A stretch of 6,722 nucleotides of DNA from Acidimicrobiaceae bacterium (GTDB lineage: Bacteria; Actinomycetota; Acidimicrobiia; Acidimicrobiales; Palsa-688), in NCBI GenBank assembly GCA_003156795.1, contig PMHU01000341.1, positions 1 to 6,722 on the forward strand, given 5' to 3'. The notes below the pieces were generated by a model. That model saw nothing but the letters and a program-made list of their open reading frames with translations, made no database searches and was not told the origin of the DNA. Below are positions 5,355 to 6,722 of this stretch, piece by piece; within the stretch, counting starts at the first letter, position 1, and every line of letters begins with the position of its first letter. The position numbers and the translations under genes were made by a program.

Positions 5355-6068
5355 GTGGCAACCGGGCGAGATATCGAATACCAGGCCGACGGAGTGGTGA
5401 TGCGCGGGCGGATGGCTGTGCCCGAGGGTGAAGGACCGTTCCCAGGTGTGCTAGTTGCGCACGAAGCGAACGGCCTCGACGACTACCAAGTCGGTCGGGC
5501 CGCGACCTTGGCCGAGCTCGGCTACGCCGCGTTCGCTTTCGACTATCACGGGGGCGGCAAGGTCTTTACCGACAGAGAGGAAATGTTCGCCCGATTGGAA
5601 GAGTTGGGATCCGACGTGGAACGGATCCGCGCACTTGCCAACGCCAGTTTGGCTGTGCTCTTGGCCGAACCAAAGGTTGACCCCTCTCGGGTGGCTGCCA
5701 TCGGCTTCTGCTTCGGGGAGACGGTCGTGATGGAGTTGGCACGCACTGGGGCGGACATCAAGGCTGTCGTCGGTTTTCACCCTGGACTGAACATCCTGCG
5801 ACCCGGAGACTCACGCCACATAACGGGCAGCGTGCTGATGTGTGTGGGAGCCGATGATCCGATCATTCCGCCGGAAAGGCGTAATGCCTTCGAAGAGGAG
5901 ATGAGATCGGCCAAGGTGGACTGGAGGATGAATCTCTATGGTGGGGTTTTGCACAGCTTCACCCATCCCCGGTCAACGACGATGGGGATTCCCGGGCTCA
6001 AGTACGACCAACTCGCGGCTGAACGCTCTTGGCGTGCCATGATCGATCTGTTCAACGAAGTCTTTTGA
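5355..6068 (+). CDS. Dienelactone hydrolase family protein
   Basis: The 237-residue alpha/beta hydrolase is close to the roughly 236 residues of classical dienelactone hydrolases, which open the lactone ring of dienelactones in chlorocatechol breakdown. The family signature is intact: HEANG (36-40, with the nucleophile-tuning Glu37), nucleophile Cys119 in GFCFGE, an acid residue in GADDPIIP (about Asp168) and His200 in YGGVLHSFTHP. The first half reads VLVAHEANGLDDYQVGRAATLAELGYAAFAFDYHG, normal for the fold. The usual GxCFGG elbow has Glu in place of the last Gly (Glu122). No signal peptide is seen, so it is cytoplasmic. I chose GTG 5355 over GTG 5304 because the latter would translate the operator-like palindrome and because a promoter sits just upstream of 5355. 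No aromatic-degradation genes are nearby, so the true substrate may be another lactone or ester. Confidence 0.88.
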   Translation: MATGRDIEYQADGVVMRGRMAVPEGEGPFPGVLVAHEANGLDDYQVGRAATLAELGYAAFAFDYHGGGKVFTDREEMFARLEELGSDVERIRALANASLAVLLAEPKVDPSRVAAIGFCFGETVVMELARTGADIKAVVGFHPGLNILRPGDSRHITGSVLMCVGADDPIIPPERRNAFEEEMRSAKVDWRMNLYGGVLHSFTHPRSTTMGIPGLKYDQLAAERSWRAMIDLFNEVF

Positions 6069-6085
6069 ACTGCTTTTTGAGAACG

Positions 6086-6101
6086 GTCGTACCTGTACGA
6101 C
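6086..6101 (+). terminator. Perfect hairpin after the hydrolase, possible terminator
   Basis: GTCGTAC and GTACGAC are perfect 7-base inverted arms separated by CT, 17 bases beyond the hydrolase stop. The T-run TTTTT lies before the hairpin (6074-6078) instead of after it, so it does not fit a classical intrinsic terminator. With only two bases between the arms it could equally be a protein-binding palindrome. Confidence 0.3.
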
Positions 6102-6207
6102 ATCGTCAGGCTCTCGACGGCGATGCAGAACGCGCGCCCAAGAGCACAACCATCAGGAGAAGGACGGCGCGACCGAGTCGACGGTAGCGCTCCGCGCCTG
6201 TGGACCA

Positions 6208-6223
6208 GTCTTCACACGAAGAC
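6208..6223 (-). terminator. Hairpin between convergent genes, possible 3' end of the FrnE-like gene
   Basis: GTCTTC (6208-6213) pairs perfectly with GAAGAC (6218-6223) around a 4-base loop. It is about 60 bases beyond the stop of the minus-strand FrnE-like gene. The direct repeat CCTGTGGACC flanks it at 6197-6206 and 6238-6247. No T-tract is present, so the terminator role is tentative. Confidence 0.25.
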
Positions 6224-6284
6224 CCAGACACCCGGACCCTGTGGACCCAGATCTTGCTCCACCGGCAGCAGGTTCGCCTTGGAG

Positions 6285-6722
6285 TCAGATTGCGCAGGCT
6301 TCGTCGTTGCACGCCGGGCCGCCTGCCACCGTCGGCTCGCCCCGAACCGAGCGCTCCCATGTCCGACGCAGGGTGATCAGGAAGGTGTTGGGGTCTTGGG
6401 CCCCCGGCACGGCGAAAGTCCGGTCGAACACGAAGAACGGCACACCAGTACAACCGAGGGTGGCGGCTTCGGATTCGTCATGTTTTACATCAGAGGCGAA
6501 CCGGTCGGTGGCCAACAGGTCGTCTACCTGCCCGGGGTCGAGCCCACTGGCCACCCCGATCTCCCGGAGAACGTCGGGCTCGCTGATCGGCTGCAGATCA
6601 GTGAAATAGGCCTTGAGCAGCGCCTCCTTCACTGTGCCGCCGGTGGCAGGGTCCCGGGCATTGCCGAGATGGATCAAACGATGGGCGTCAAAGGTATTTC
6701 CGCCCTGGGTATTCGCTAGGTC
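6285..6722 (-). CDS. FrnE-like DsbA-family oxidoreductase, N-terminus beyond window
   Basis: The last 145 residues are visible. The frame is open to the right edge and reads ANTQGGNTFDAHRLIHLG at its start, so the gene continues past 6722 and is not a short protein beginning at the TTG near 6677. NTFDAHRL, the helical part with ALLKAYFTDLQPI and DVLREIGVASGLD, and the cis-proline loop GVPFFVFDR followed by VPGAQDPNTFL are diagnostic of the FrnE subfamily of DSBA-like thioredoxin-fold proteins. The N-terminal CXXC active site would lie outside. The C-terminus ends PACNDEACAI, a CX4C pair like that of the characterised Deinococcus radiodurans FrnE, where it takes part in thiol chemistry. The likely role is cytoplasmic disulfide exchange or isomerisation, possibly in oxidative stress. 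It is convergent with the hydrolase gene. Confidence 0.9.
   Translation of the reverse strand, partial: DLANTQGGNTFDAHRLIHLGNARDPATGGTVKEALLKAYFTDLQPISEPDVLREIGVASGLDPGQVDDLLATDRFASDVKHDESEAATLGCTGVPFFVFDRTFAVPGAQDPNTFLITLRRTWERSVRGEPTVAGGPACNDEACAI

Noticed and set aside
6285..6677. Complete 130-residue protein starting at TTG 6677
   Set aside because: The frame stays open to the window edge and encodes the FrnE-typical NTFDAHRL just upstream, so the gene is cut by the window and not short.
1..6722. Insertion sequence or phage genes
   Set aside because: No transposase, integrase or phage protein motif is visible, nor paired terminal inverted repeats with target duplications.

Overview
The window is high-G+C DNA with strong third-position G/C bias, GTG as well as ATG starts, and promoters that in several places sit only 6-8 bases from a start codon. 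Together with the families present (secreted beta-propellers, a TetR regulator, FrnE-type DsbA, dienelactone hydrolase), this suggests a free-living actinobacterium, perhaps of the Acidimicrobiia type. The lineage is an inference. There is no rRNA, tRNA, CRISPR array, transposase or integrase. I read six real protein-coding genes plus one small one, two of them cut by the window edges.

Left part (1-1737, minus strand): a secreted virginiamycin-B-lyase-like (Vgb/NHL-type) propeller runs off the left edge, beginning at a GTG near 582 with its own promoter. Upstream of it, after a 357-base gap, lies a class I SAM-dependent methyltransferase (940-1737).

Middle (1738-3708): the methyltransferase is divergent from a TetR-family repressor (1795-2430). 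The short region between them carries an AGCAA/TTGCT inverted repeat that is a reasonable operator candidate. Next comes a 74-residue acidic protein of unknown function (2719-2943). Then 765 bases without a convincing gene contain several inverted repeats.

Right part (3709-6722): a secreted seven-bladed YVTN propeller with a C-terminal TIG-like domain (3709-5055) is followed, after a gap with an operator-like palindrome and a good promoter, by a dienelactone-hydrolase-family protein (5355-6068). Convergent to that is the C-terminal 145 residues of a FrnE-like DsbA-family oxidoreductase (6285-6722), which ends in a CX4C motif and continues past the right edge.

The genes do not form one obvious pathway. 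The most coherent local unit is the TetR/methyltransferase divergent pair. Both propellers have export signals and probably act outside the cytoplasm. The hydrolase and the FrnE-like protein are soluble enzymes with no visible link to their neighbours. I did not find a clear previously undescribed system. The items most worth checking are the gene-poor structured stretch 2944-3708, the two operator-like sites, and the internal homogenisation of propeller blades.
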